Positions 1 to 55,789 of a stretch of 64,000 bases of DNA are shown here, piece by piece. The number at the start of each line of letters is the position of its first letter. Within the stretch, counting starts at the first letter, position 1. Origin of the DNA: Stramonita haemastoma (taxonomy: Eukaryota; Mollusca; Gastropoda; Neogastropoda; Muricidae); the NCBI GenBank assembly GCA_030674155.1, contig CM060318.1:78500887-78564886 (forward strand). The letters run 5' to 3'. The translations under genes and the position numbers were made by a program. The notes under the pieces were generated by a model. The model was not told the origin of the DNA, did no database searches, and saw only the letters and a program-made list of their open reading frames with translations.

Positions 1-567
1 ATAGAACACTTAGGCAGTTGACTGAATGGTCAACATTGGCAAGAGCAGATACTGCATTTGTCATATTGATAGAAAAAAAATGTTGACTATCACTGGGGGT
101 GGTAAGTGAACTGAGAACAATGAATTTAATTTGAATTAAAAGCCAGAAAGTTCTAAAACATTAAAAAATATCCACCTAAATAAAAGAAGCATTGAAAAAC
201 AAACTAGTAACTGAATCTAATAATTGCTGTATAAAATATGGCTGAAAAAAGTAAATTGATGTATATCTATGTATTTAAATGATGATGAAATTTCCCTTGA
301 AAGTAAAATCCATTTTGACTTCACCTCTAAAAAAACAAAAACTACCATGTGTTTTAACAACAATCTGATGTTTTTTAACATTAAATTTGCACATAATTTA
401 CCAACTTTTAATCAAACGGTGATCTACATAAACTTTCCTTATGACATGAACCATCACATTACAATCACCAATGTTCGTCTATCCTATATTTACAAACAGT
501 TCATTTCAGTTCATTTCATGCAGTCTATTGCCCCCCTGACCACGAAGGCCACATCAGGGCTGTCACC

Positions 568-43500
<42,933 letters not shown>

Positions 43501-43687
43501 GATGATTACGGAAGTGGTGACCAGCTATCTCCCTTAGGGTTGTAAATTCATAACATAAATGGCAGTTATTTCCCTTCTATAATACTGATCCCCTGCTGGT
43601 TATTTACGTATCTTGGTTACCAAGATGATGAGTTATGAGGCGCGATCTGCAGGAGATGCCACCTCAATAGATAACGGGGCACACACA

Positions 43688-44025
43688 GCTAGATCCTTGA
43701 AGTGGTCAGAACATTGCGCTGGCAATTTGAAGACCCGGGTTCGAGTCCGGTCAGGAAATTTCTTCTGTGATGTTTAACATAATGCTGACTCCATCTTCCC
43801 AAAAAGTCCTTCGGATGAACTTTAAACCAGATTGGCGGCCGTGTGGCGAACGCACGCAGACATCTTGCGCACACGTTAAATAAATGTTCCGCTTTCGTAA
43901 GAGTAGGCCAATCGTGTGCCGTTGAACAGACGCTCATGATGTTACAAACTGCATCACACTAGGACCGGTGAAAAAAAAGCAACATGATTGCTTATTTGTT
44001 ATCCTCGATATAAAAGGATAAATAA
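43688..44025 (+). repeat. SINE family B copy, 190 bp upstream of Vps8 start
   Basis: Contains GGTTCGAGTCC (box B), the CTTCGGATGAACTTTAAACC and CGCACACGTTAAATAAATGT body signatures and an A-rich tail. It begins less than 200 bp upstream of the Vps8 start codon. Confidence 0.83.
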
Positions 44026-44129
44026 ATAAATAAAAAATAAATTAAGGTAAACATGAGGGGGATGAAAGACACAGATTACAAGCGCTTGTTTTGTCAGACC
44101 AGTCCCAAAAGACACAGGCCGACTCCACC

Positions 44130-44455
44130 TCGAATCATCGCAATTGGACGACCCGGGTTCGATTCCCGTTCGAGGGGATTTTAACCCAGGATTTAACATC
44201 AGTGCAGACTCCACTTTCCCCACAAGTCCTTCGGATGAAACTATAAACCAAGGCCCTGTGTGCGAACGCACGCAGAACATGTTGCACACAGTTAAATCAT
44301 GCTCAGCTTTTCGAAAGAGTAGGCCATTGTGTGCCGGTGGGAACAGATGACAAGATTGACAAAACTGCATACGTAAGGGTACTGGATGTAAAAAAAAAAA
44401 AAGCACTGGAGTGTTTATTCCGTTATCCTCGAAATAAAATAATAAATAATAACAA
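44130..44455 (+). repeat. SINE family B copy (5'-truncated)
   Basis: Begins within the tRNA-like head at GACCCGGGTTCGATTCCCG and carries the rest of the family B body (CCTTCGGATGAAACTATAAA) to an A-rich tail. Same orientation as the copy at 43688. Confidence 0.83.
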
Positions 44456-44524
44456 TTGACAAACTTATGATTTTGAAGAAAGCTTGGAGGTTTTATATGT
44501 AATATAGTTGGGCTTATAATATAA

Positions 44525-46440
44525 TAATAATAATAAAATGGAGGCTTATATAGCGCGAATTCCCAAAAACATTGGCCCACCACGCTGTACAATCAAATCA
44601 ATTTAAATAGTTTACACATATGAGTGAAAATTTTGCAAAAAAATAAGGAAAAAATGCATGCACATACAATACACAGCATATTACATGGCCAGAGAATAAA
44701 AGTAAAATAAGAGCAATGTCATCAAGAAAATGTGCAGTGCAGTACAATGCATACACAACAACACACACAACATGCGCACGCTGCAAAAAATACACGCATA
44801 CACAAAACACGGAATAACAAAGAAAACGGCACATTCATGGATTTACCCTACATGTGCTCACATTTACCAAAAAAATAAATGAAGTAAAATAGAAATGAAG
44901 AACCTTATCATTTTCCCAAAACACTGAAGACCAGCATTCGAGTCAGAGATGAGTCGATAAAATGGGAAATCAATTTTGATCAGTGGTCAGGGACAAGAAT
45001 CGGATAAAAAGGTGTGTTTTGAGCAACCTTTAAAGGAGGAAGTAGAGTCAGTGTGTCTTATTTCAGATGGAAGTGTGTTCCAGAGAGTGGGGCCTACATG
45101 AGAGAATGAGTGCTCGCCTGTGCTGTTTTTTTTACTTTGGGAACTCTCAAAATTCTAGTGTCAGAGGATGAGCGGAGTGGTCTGTTTGGGTGGTACACAG
45201 AAAGAGTATCGGAGAAGTATGCTGGAACTTTGTTCAAGAAGAAATGATGACAATGCATCATAACTTTGTACTGGACATGAGCTTGGATTGGAAGCCAGTG
45301 CAGATTTCGCAATACAGTTGTGATGTGATTATGCTTCTTTGTTTTGAGTACCAGTTGGGCAGCTGAGTTTTGTACCTTTTGTAGTTTCTCTATCAACAAC
45401 TTGGGACAGCCTGCAAGCAGGAGTTTCATAGTCAAGCCTAGATAGAACAAGGGCACAGACAAGTTTCTTGGCTGTATCTACATCAATATACATTCTGATG
45501 TTACTGATCTGACGAAGCGCAGCATAAGCTGAGCGGCAAGTCTGTGAAACATGTTTCTCAATTGACATGGTATTTGTCATAATGAATCCTAGATTGCAAG
45601 CTGATGGGAGAAAGAAATATCTGATTTTCCAACACGGATGGTAGATGGTAGATCAACTGATAGAGAAGAATGAGTGGAGTGAATCAGCAGGGCTTCTGTT
45701 TTATCGTCATTTAATTTCAATTTGTCTAGTCATTCAGGATTTGATGTCGGATATACAATTTTGCATGATTTCAGTAGTATTGTCGACATTATCAGGACGG
45801 CATTTAGAGTAAAGTTGGAGTCATCCGCAAAAGACTAGATTTTGGATAGAGTGACTGCTAATGAGGGTGTTCAGTGGCTTGGTGTACATATTGAAATGAA
45901 TGGGTCCCAGACTGATCCTTGTGGTACGCAAAGAGAGGTTTGCTGGTGAGGACTTGAACTCATCTACGATAACGGTTTGCGTTCGATCAGTTAGATAGTT
46001 CTAAAACCACTTCAGTGCTGTTCCACAGAAACCAAAGTGTTGTTGGAGAGCTTGGTAGAGAATTGTGTGATTGATTGTATCAAATGCAGCTGATAGATCC
46101 AAAATAGTGAGGACAGAGATATTTCCATCATCTAGAGCAAGTAACAATATATATTTGCAACTTTCAGAAGTGCTGTTTCAGTGCTGTGCGAGGGCCTGTA
46201 TGCTAACTGGTTTGGAGGTAGAAGAGAATGTGAGACAAGATGTTTAAAGAGCTGATCCAGTACAAGTTTTTCAAGGATTTTTGACAGGAAGGGCAAGTTG
46301 GAAACAGGTCTGTAATTCTTGAGGATGTTTGGGTCAAGAGATAACTTTTTGAGCAGAGTTTTACAACTGCATATTTGAAACTAGAAGGGACAACACCTGT
46401 GGATAGACTTCCACCTTTAAATAAATAGCAGCACAAAGCA
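44525..46440 (-). mobile_element. 5'-truncated non-LTR retrotransposon (CR1/L2-like reverse transcriptase end)
   Basis: Minus-strand translation in broken frames gives reverse transcriptase hallmarks in order: ILKNYRPVSNLPFLSKILEK-like sequence near 46320, VPQGSV near 45930, FADDS near 45830, KLKLNDDKTEALLIHSTHSS near 45700, then thumb and C-terminal motifs LQKVQNSAAQLVL, LRNLHWLPIQAHVQYK (45094-45462) and a final APTLWNTLPSEI-like motif near 45070. The 3' end is the TATATAGCGCGAATTCCC-type tail at 44530. Many frameshifts and stops make it a dead copy. No endonuclease is present. Confidence 0.85.
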
Positions 46441-49400
46441 CTTTGTATACCCCCCCAAAAAAAAACAACAACAACAAACAAAAAAAATCCCAAAACAACC
46501 CCCCCCAAAAAAAAATAACCCACAAACCCCCCCCACAAAAAACATCCTCATACACCAACATACTGAAGTATGTCATAAAAACTATTGAATTCTACACGAA
46601 CTTGTATTGGAAACAAACAAATTGTAATTTAGCACAATGTATGTAAATATCACTTTCAAAACAACTAATAGTAAATGTATACAAAACTTGTATGCATAGC
46701 ATATAAAGGATTCGTATACACCCACACCCACGGTGTGTGTGTGTGTGTGTGTGTGTGCGTGTGTGTGTGTGTGTGTGTGTCATGCATCATGTGTGAGTGT
46801 GTGTGTGTGAAGTAGTAATAGTAGCAGTAGTACACTCCTGTCTTGGGAGACAATGGCTCATTCATTTGTTTTCTTAGGCAATATCTTGCTTGGAGCAAAG
46901 CCTGAAATGACTTCGGTAGATCAGTCTGCGCATGGCAGTTTCTGTCACAGTTGTTGCATGAAAAATTGAACACCAGGTTGATTGCTGGTTTTGCTCTGTG
47001 TTGTGTGTGTACATGCATTGTGTGCATATGGTGTGTGTTCATGTGTGTGTAATGTCCATTTGTGCTTTATGGTGTGTGTCAGTGCGTGTGTATGTTTTCC
47101 ATCCTGAGCATCAGATGTGTGTGTGTGTGTGTGTGTGCATATGCCTTAACACACAGGTCAGCATGTGTGGAAGTGGAAGTATGTTAGCATATGCCTTAAT
47201 GCACACATGCTTTAAAGCAATGATGTGAGAACAACATGGAAAGATTACATTGAAGAATCACAAAAACTAAATCTTTTGATATTTCTGTTTTAATACTGAA
47301 CTGCTTTGCACCCCCACCCATTGGAAATGAACAATCTAAAAAAATCACAAAAACTGATTTTTATATTTCGTGTGTTCTTTATTTATGAATATGCTTTTGC
47401 TCCGTCAAAATGAAGAAAAGCAAACAAGATCTATTTTTTCAGGGTTGTCTTCTACTCTTTTTTCAGTCTAAACCCTATTAAAAGCGTATTCTTAACTATA
47501 CAAAGGTATATCAATAAAATGAATCAACTTTCACTTGACACATGGCACACGTTTATGAACATCACAAGATCTGACCAAAAAAGAAAAAAATGGGGAAAAG
47601 TCATTTACAAAAGAAATATTGATTTTGGTACACAAAGATAGGAAGTGAGAGACAAAAAAAGCAATGGATATTCCATACACAAATGTAAGATTGATCACAC
47701 TTATATGCAATATAGAAATTTTTCTGCTTTAGGGAAAGAAGAAAGAATGAAACCCTCAGTTGAAAAGTTATACCGTTACTGTTAGTGAATACATCTAGAA
47801 ATATGGCATAAAATATTTCCATTTCTACAACGAATTTTATGACAAAATGTATTTACATAAAGGTACATTAGTGTCTTACTGGTTTGAAAACAAAATAAAG
47901 GCTGCCTCTGAGCCACACTTCTAAACATACCTCATCAAGATTAACTCCCCGCCACCAAAAAAAGATAAAACAAAATCCACCAAGCAAAATATGAGCTAGG
48001 TTTTTTTTTTCCCAATCTTAACTTTATTACTGACCATCACATAAAGACAAATAATATTTCTTCAGCAGTTAAGATAATTCAGGTTTTCAGAAATGAAAGA
48101 ATAAAATGTGCGTACATAATACAATATACATATGTATATCATTTTTTTTTCTGGCCTCAGTTGCATGCAGATCATGGAGCACCATCTTTTTTTCCTTTTT
48201 TTAAATAAATCTTTTTCTTTCTTTTTTTTTTTTTTTTAGTGAGTGCTCTACATGTCTCTCTTCATTGGCCAACCTACTCCCCGTCCCAACCCCCCCCCCC
48301 AACAAAATCCCCAAACAAGAAACAGACTAAATGACATTCATCTTACATTACTAGCCATCACAGCATGACAAAAATATTTCTTCAACAGGTCAGTCAATCT
48401 ACCTTTGAAGGGAAAAAAAGCTATGCGCGCATCACACACACACACACAATCTGCTGGCATGGGTTTGAATCTCAAAGAGGATTTTCCTCTTGAGTTTACA
48501 TCAGTGCAAACTCCACTCCCCCCCAAAATTCCTTCAGATGAGGCTATAAACTGAGGTCCCATGTGCGAATACACACAGAACATCTTGTGAACAGTTAAAA
48601 TTAGTTCCACTTTTTGGAGGAGTACGCCATCATGTGCCAGTGGGAACGGATGACATAACTGACAAAACTGCATACACATAGGGACTGGATGTAAAAAAGC
48701 ACATAAGTGCTTATTTCATTATCCTTGAAATATAATATAATAAATGAATAGATTAAATATTATATATATATAATTTTTTCTTTTTTAGCTCATTGCTTTT
48801 GAGGCCTCAGTTTTGCTTTAGCCTTTGCTTTTTGTCTTCCTTTTTTCTTCTCTTTTTAGTGAGTGCTCTTACACGTCTTTCTTTATTGGCCAAAAAAAAC
48901 CCAACAAAAATATCCTCACATTCTAAATACACATAATTAGCCTTTCTCATCTTCCCTACAGTCTGGAGCAATAACTGCCCCAGTGTGAAGTCCTGCCTGT
49001 GTCTATTCATGTTCTGCGGCAGTGAACAGTCGGCTGGGTTTATTGTTGCTCTAGTGTGTGCTGCTGCTGCATGCGTCTATATGTGTAAACAAGTGATTTA
49101 CATTTGTCTGGGTTTATTTTCTGCTCTAGTGTATGTGTGATACCGTTAAGTTTTCACCATTTCATAAAAAAGGCAACTGTTTTCCTGACCGAACATGAGT
49201 TGCCATCTTGGACTATGTTTAAACAGGTTGTCTGAAGGCATTCAGGAAAAATCTAGATAACCTAATGACAGTGTTTACATTGAGGTTCATGTCAGGACTA
49301 TAAATAAAATATATAAAGACTATTACCATTTCATTTACATATTATAAGAATAATGCCTACAACCCCCTGCAGTTATGCAAACATCAAGGATCATTTTAAA

Positions 49401-50450
49401 ACCATTATCAACTCAATAAAATTGGGAAAAAGCCCACAAATAACATTTAGCCCAGCTTGTTTTGAGTACCTCTGGAAAATTTATGTACTTTACTGTAATA
49501 CAAGAATAAAACTAGAACACAAGCATAGATTAAAGCTAATAAATCTAAAAAACTTATCTCGGCATCACAACACTTTTGAACAGATTGGTAAACTAAAAAA
49601 AGGAAAACTTTCTAACCAATGATCCATTTACTGATAAAAATAAACACGTTGGAAAAGTTTTCTCATTTTTATTTTGATAATGGTCATCATGATATCATTT
49701 TTTTTCAATAACAAAGAATTCTTTCCCTAATAAACCATATCCCACTGTCCATAAAAAGGTAAAAAAGTGTTACTGTGCACAAAAACAATCCTATTCATGT
49801 GCTAGTGTTTAATGGAGTACAGAGAAAAAATATCCTGCTCACATACAGCCCTGAAACTGCTGAGCATCGAACTTCAGACTGAATACTATGACTAGAGTAC
49901 AAAAAGAACAGGGCTAACAGATGTACTCCAATCCAATCCTGTTGTTTATAACCCAAATGACCACAGAAACATTTCAGGAATGTCACCTCGTAAAATTTTG
50001 AATTTTGGCATAAAACTGTTACCACAGATGCACTCAAGTTTTTGCTACAGAAATGAAAAAATGCAGGCCACATTGCAAGACATGAGGATAACAGATGAAC
50101 GAAAAAAAGGGTGCACAGCATAGCACCAAGATACACTACAGAACCTTGGCAGACTGGCAACCAGATGGATTGATGCCATCCAGAAATACATGGACCTGAA
50201 GTGGTACAGAGAGAAGGGGAGAACAAGACAGGAACCAATGGAGGGAGGACTGCTATGGAGGGTCACGGCCTGCAGTGGATAACATGCTGAGGTGCTAATG
50301 GTTCCTGTACTGGCTTTTTTACATAGTAGGTGTGTTGACAAAAAAGTATATCTACAAAGCCATGCTAGAGACAGACCAATTTCTTCAAAGTCATGAATAG
50401 GGCATTTTGGAAAAATCTAGTCACATATAGAAAAAGATCATTGCAACAAC
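46441..50450. other. Intergenic stretch with no recognised gene
   Basis: Contains poly-C/A blocks (46449-46545), TG runs (46735, 47115), the SINE B copy at 48445 and AT-rich unique sequence. Open frames here (for example 49795-50238, minus) have no recognisable domain and no supporting splice or codon signal. It could include a 3' UTR, but nothing shows this. Confidence 0.6.
48445..48745 (+). repeat. SINE family B copy (5'-truncated)
   Basis: Starts near the box B position (GGGTTTGAATCTC) and continues with TTTACATCAGTGCAAACTCC, CTTCAGATGAGGCTATAAAC and the GGGACTGGATGTAAAAAAGC tail. Confidence 0.8.
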
Positions 50451-51061
50451 ACCTCAATATGAAGAAAGAACTATATACCCTTCGCACTTACTACATAAGA
50501 CAGAACCCATAATAACTTGATAGGAAGCAACCGACACCAACAAGTCAATATGAAAGAAAGCACTCTATACTTTAGTAACTAAAAACAAAAATCGAACCTT
50601 TTCGATAATTTACTGACAAAGGAACTTTATACCTTCGTACCAAAAAAATCAGTTGTAGAAAAGGAGCATTATATATATTTGTACACCAACTAATTCAATA
50701 AAATAACTTTATAAACCGATACTGATTCCACATGAAATAAAGAACTTTATACTTTGTAATCATTGATTAAAGGAAAGAACTTATACTTTTAACCAATTTA
50801 TTAAAGGAAAGAACTTTATACATGTAACCATTTAATTTGAGGAAGAACTTTATACAGTTAACCAATTTAATTTGAAGAAAAAACTTTGATAACAGTTATA
50901 TGAAGAAAAAACCCTAATACTTTGACACCAGCTAACTCACTGTGAAAGAAGATTTTGGCCAAACTAATACCACACGAAAGGAAATGTTTTAAATACTTTT
51001 AGGCAACTTAAATGAATATGGAGGAAAACGTGCTTAACGCCAACCTTTTTTTCTGTTCCCA

Positions 51062-51325
51062 GCTAGAGCTCTGCGGTTTAGTAACGCAAGATTTTTGTGA
51101 ATGCAACCTTTCTTCCCCCATCATTAAGGCGGCTGCATTGTGACTTTGGGGATACAATTGGGAATTGAACTACCAATTTTGCCTGGACAGCTGGGAGTTC
51201 CTCCCTGCTCTTTCTGATTTTCAACTGTCATGGATTCCTTTGGCATGCACAAGTCCAAAGCACATAAGTCCGACTGGTTTAGAGTCTGCCCTAAAGACTT
51301 GAGATTCACTAGGAAGTTAACAACT
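51062..51325 (-). repeat. SINE family C copy, inverted
   Basis: Reverse complement matches the body and tail of 53700-54062 (e.g. plus-strand GCCTGGACAGCTGGGAGTTC, and tail CTAGAGCTCTGCGGTTTAGT). Also inserted within the 40-bp minisatellite. Confidence 0.72.
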
Positions 51326-51394
51326 AAGTATAAGGAAAAGAACTTTCCAACAATGCACTGACTTCCCTATAGAAATAACTTTTTCCTAGTCCAT

Positions 51395-51565
51395 GGGAAA
51401 AGTCTTTCTCCATGGGGTTGTCAGGGGGCTGTCAGTATAAATAACATCCCTGCTTTCTGAAAATTCTGTGCTAGGAATTCATTCTTTTCTATCCCTCTGT
51501 TCCTGCCTTATTCTTTTTCTCCTTGTCATCTCCTCTATTTTCTGCCTTTTTGGTCCATTCAAATA
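51395..51565. repeat. Repeat family G copy, inverted
   Basis: AAATTCTGTGCTAGGAATTC and CCCTCTGTTCCTGCCTTATT are the complement of family G. It lies inside the 40-bp minisatellite tract. Confidence 0.55.
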
Positions 51566-52971
51566 AAAGAAAAAAGAATGCTAACTAATTTCATTTGAAG
51601 CAAAGAACTTGGTAAAACTTAATATGAAGGAAAGAACATTATGCTGTGACACACTCATTATGGAGGAAAAATACACGATGCTTTTAGACAATCTAACCAG
51701 ACATAAAAGAAAGGCCTAATTACTTTGGCACCAGCTAATTCAAAATGAAGAAAAAATACTTTACACTTTGATGCAACTGAACATGAAGGAAAAGAACATG
51801 TTTAATGCCACCTAAAACAAAGTAAAAAGAAAGAAGGTTATACTTGGATAATGACTGAGTATATACAAAGGCAGAAACTTTGATACTGACCGAATGGGAA
51901 GGAAAAAGTTTTATAGTTTGATACCAGCTAACCTGATATCAAGCGGAGACACTTTATACTTCGACACAAACTAACTCAGTTGGAAGGGAATAACTCCACT
52001 CATTGATAGCGAAAAGGAAGGAAAAGTGTACAGAGTGACACCAAATCAGTAAGAAGGAAAGAGCTTTATGTTTTGATACCAACAAATTCAGCAGGAAGAA
52101 AAGAGCTTTATTTCATGATACCATCAAACTGAGCAGGGAATAAAGGGGCTTTATCTTTGATGTCAACTAACAATTTCAAGGAAAAACTTTAACCGTGATA
52201 ACTAGTTTAGTTTAGAAGCAAAAATGTGCAAGTGGCACATTACAAAAAACAGTGCATACTCCACTACAGCAGGCACTTTTTTTTTCTGGCATTGCAACCA
52301 TCAACGGTTAGCTTATTTTTCAGCATTAAAAATTTTTCATTTTTCTTGGGTAAATCATTTTACTATCACAGTAATTTCCAGAATAATTTTTTTTTTAACC
52401 TGCCAGTCAGCTCGAACTACTCTTTCCCTGTACTGCTGTTCCCTTATATAGCCGTTTCCCCACACCGCAGAACTGAGTCAGAAAAAGAAAAAGTGTAAAA
52501 AGTTAATTGTTAGTGAAAAAAATGGTCAAGTGTTAGGGTTTGCGGTATGGGGCAAGAACTAGGGTTAGAGTTGAGTGTTAACAGCTCAAAGGAACAGCAC
52601 TGCAGGGAAAAAGTTGAATCAGAAATGCAATGCTTTCTTGAAACATCCAAAAGCACACTGTCTGTTACACAATTTTTCAACGGGAAATAATTTGTCACGG
52701 TGAAATTTGGAGTGGTACGCCAAAATTGACTATAACAAAGATTTGCATTACCACAAATGTCTGACCCTATTCACACTGACTCCAGCCGTTCCATTTCTGG
52801 TCAGGAGTTTCAGTTACTGGTCAATTTTGTACGAGTGCTTCAGGCTAGAAATGTCAAGATTCAGAATTTTCAGTGTTTTTGGCATCATACCAAAATTATG
52901 ATGTAAGCCATCAACAGCACTGTTGGACTATTCATCTTACAAAAGCCATCGATGGGAACAAATTTCTTTGG

Positions 52972-52972
<1 letters not shown>

Positions 52973-53044
<72 letters not shown>

Positions 53045-53092
53045 GTGTGCGCGTGTGCGCGCGCGTGTTGTTGGAGTGTGTGTGTGCGCGCG
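52973..53092. repeat. TG microsatellite with CG-alternating end
   Basis: (TG)n of about 34 units followed by GCGCGTGTGCGCGCGCGTG. It sits between two blocks of the 40-bp minisatellite. Confidence 0.93.
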
Positions 53093-53699
53093 AGTGCATT
53101 TGTGACCCGACTGTTACAGCATCTCAGCTGAAGAGAATCTGTCTACATATTACAAATCAAGATATGAAGAAAAGAACTGTTTTACCTTGAAACCAACTAA
53201 TTCAATACAAAGGAGATAACTTTACACTTTAATACCAACTGACTCAATATGAAGGAAAGGTCTTCTTTGACATGAACTCACTCAACTGGAATCAAAATAC
53301 CCGATTCCAGTTAAGTGAATAAGAAAGAAAGCTTTATATTTTGATACCAACAGATTGAGAAACTTTCAATATGAAGGAAACCAGTCAATACAAAATGACT
53401 CGATATAAAGGAAAGAATACTTCAATAAGGATGGGGAAAAAAATTATATTTTTTGATATTTACTCGCTCAAAGTGAAGTAAAAAAAAAAAACCCTTATAG
53501 TTTGACAAATAACTTGGTGCAAAAGAAATAAATTTAAGAATTTAAGAATTCCACATTTAAGAAAGACTTTTCATACCAAGCAACTCAAAAAGAAAAAAAA
53601 CAAAACCCTACAACTAACCAGATATGAAAATAACTTTATACTTTAATGCCAACCAACTTGACACACAGAATAGCATTATTCTTTGATACCAATAAATTT

Positions 53700-54062
53700 A
53701 ATATTGACTGGAATAGGTTCAGATGTTCACCTGTCTAACAAGTAAACCCCAGGGTTCTGTGTTCGAACCTCGGCCTTGCCCATCTTCCCAGTTTAACAGT
53801 GGAGTCTTTTGGAGGAGACTCTGAACCAGTTGGACCCATGTGTTTATGGACTTGTACACATCAAAAGAACCCACAACAGTTGAGAATCGGAAAGAGCAGG
53901 GAGGTACCTCTTGACTGCCCCAGCAAACTGGTAGGTTCAATTTTCTACTGTATCCCTGAAGTTAGAATGTGGCTACTTTAATGATGTGGGGAAAAAACGG
54001 TTGCAATACACAAACATCTCACTGTTGGTAAACTGTAGAGCTGTAGTCAAGGAACGTCCCCC
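53700..54062 (+). repeat. SINE family C, full-length copy with 3' tail D
   Basis: Head GGTTCAGATGTTCACCTGTC with box B-like TGTTCGAACCTCGG, body (GGAGACTCTGAACCAGTTGG), then the tail CCCTGAAGTTAGAATGTGGC...TGGTAAACTGTAGAGCTGTA. This tail occurs alone at many other sites. The copy splits the 40-bp minisatellite, so it is younger than the minisatellite. Confidence 0.78.
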
Positions 54063-54987
54063 CAGCCAAAGAATACCCCCCCCCCCCACCCCTATATAAA
54101 ATACAATAGTGGAGACTTTGATACCAACTAACGGAATATGAAGGAAAGGGATTTATACTTCGACCCTATCTCGGAATGAATGAAAGAACTCGATACTTTA
54201 CTAACAACTAAATACAAAGGAAAAATTTTGATACCTACTTGAAGGAAAAAAAATCATACCTTGATAGCAATTCAATATGAAAGGGATAAGTTTTTACCTC
54301 CATGCAACTATATAGGAAGGAAAAAAAAACCTATTCTTATACCAAATCGTTCAACATGAAGGAAAGAAATGTATACTTGGATAACAACTGAATAGAAAAA
54401 AATAGAATATAGTTTGATACCAGCTCAATATAGAGGAAAAAAACTGTATACCTTGATGGAAAAAACTTTGTACCTGAATACCAACTTTTTCAAAAATGAA
54501 GTTAAGAACCTGAACAGGAATGAAGAACTGTATACCTCAATAACAGTTAAATCAATATTAAGATAATGACTTTAAACCTCGACTCGAACTACATATGAAG
54601 GGAAACGACTGAACACAAGGATACCAACCAACTCAGTGACCAAACAAAGCTTTAGATTTTACATGAACTACCTCTGTATAAAGGAAAGATACTTCATTCT
54701 TTGATCCCAACTAGCTCAATATGAAGGAAATAATTTAACACTTTGACCCCATCTTACTCGGTATAAAGGGGAAAAAACTTCAAGGTGATGCTAGCTTTTT
54801 ATTTTGACGTTTAAGTATACATGGCAGAAAGACTTTGTACTTTGACATTGGCAAATTCAATGTGAAACTGAAATTGTATTTTATAGTAAAAAGTTGAATG
54901 AGTTAACAAGCTTCTAAAATTTCATAATTTCATGAACTTGCTCAACTAGTTTTGAATTTTCTTTTACTAGACCCTACACATAAGCAG

Positions 54988-55272
54988 CCGCCGCTGTGGC
55001 CTAGTGGTTAGGGCGTTGTACTCGTAATCTAAAGGTTGCGGGTTCGATCCCAGCTATTCCGCTATGGCGTTGTGCCCTTGGAAAAGGCACTTTACGGCTA
55101 TTTTCTCACCCCACCCAGGTGTAAAAGGGGTACCAACCTTGTGTTGGGGGTTAACCCTGCGATAGACTGGCGTCCTATCCAGGGGGGAGTCTATGACTCT
55201 CAGTCGCTTAACGCCACAGAAACCGGGATAAGCACCGGCCTGATGAGCCTTATGGCTCGGGACAGACTTTAA
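54988..55272 (+). repeat. tRNA-derived SINE family A, best-preserved copy
   Basis: Head TGGCCTAGTGG matches a pol III box A and GGTTCGATCCC matches box B, about 45 bp apart as in a tRNA. The ~200-bp body is shared with the copies at 930 and 2957. A tRNA gene was rejected because no folded 3' half with acceptor stem follows. Confidence 0.88.
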
Positions 55273-55421
55273 CTAACTTAACTACACATAAGCAGGATGT
55301 GAAAAAAAGCTGGGAAAAAAACTGGCTGGGCTGAGTGATTTGAGGGCATTGTCACGTTTCTTCTCGACTCAAAAGAAACCATTACAGTTTTCTTGTAATA
55401 TAAAACAAAACTAGTATCTAA

Positions 55422-55789
55422 TTACATGCTTCCACTTGCTTGTGCCACATTCTCAGTCAAAGTACTTAGGATGACAACAGCCTGATGAACGATTCTGCAC
55501 AAAAAGTCGTAATCTGCTTCAGTAAAGTCCTCTGTGGTGAAGTCCTCTGTGGTGAAGTCTTTTGTGGTGAAGTCTTTTGCGGTGAATTGTTTTGTGGTGA
55601 ATTGTTTTGTGGTGAAGTCCTTTGTGGTGAAGTCTTTTACAGTGACTTGTTTTGTGGTGAATTGTTTTGTGGTGAAGTCTTTTGCAGTGAATTGTTTTAT
55701 GGTAAAGTCTTTTGCAGTGAAGTCTTCTGAGGTGAAGTCCTCTATGGTAAAGTCCTCTGTGGTGTAGTTTTCCAAAAGATCAGTGGGAC
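55422..55789 (-). CDS. Module exon A1+B1: terminal exon with pentapeptide repeats (hypothetical protein)
   Basis: Fully open from the acceptor (cttttccag|GTCCC) to TAA. Reads (G)PTDLLENYTTEDFTIEDF, then about 18 five-residue units such as TAKDF, TTKQF, TVKDF, TTEDF, then EADYDFLCRIVHQAVVILST and LTENVAQASGSM. The last part is homologous to exon B of other modules, fused here without the A donor. Repeats follow a strict 15-bp period, [FY]-T-x-[EK]-[DNQ]. The usual pentapeptide-repeat family (A-D/N-L-x-x) does not fit. Phase agrees with B2. No domain recognised. Confidence 0.45.

Larger units (their letters stand above)
50450..54880. repeat. Degenerate ~40-bp minisatellite tract
   Basis: The loose consensus AATATGAAGGAAAGAACTTT then ATACTTTGATACCAACTAA recurs dozens of times with many indels. 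Clear blocks are 50450-51050, 51580-52215, 53150-53700 and 54100-54880. They are interrupted by SINE C copies (51062, 53700), a family G copy, a unique block (52220-52970) and a TG tract. No coding. Confidence 0.85.

Noticed and set aside
49795..50341. Minus-strand open frames of 98-147 residues as a gene
   Set aside because: No recognisable domain, composition like the surrounding AT-rich sequence, and overlapping frames with no splice support.
54988..55060. tRNA gene
   Set aside because: A and B boxes are present but there is no cloverleaf 3' half. The sequence continues into a repeated SINE body.
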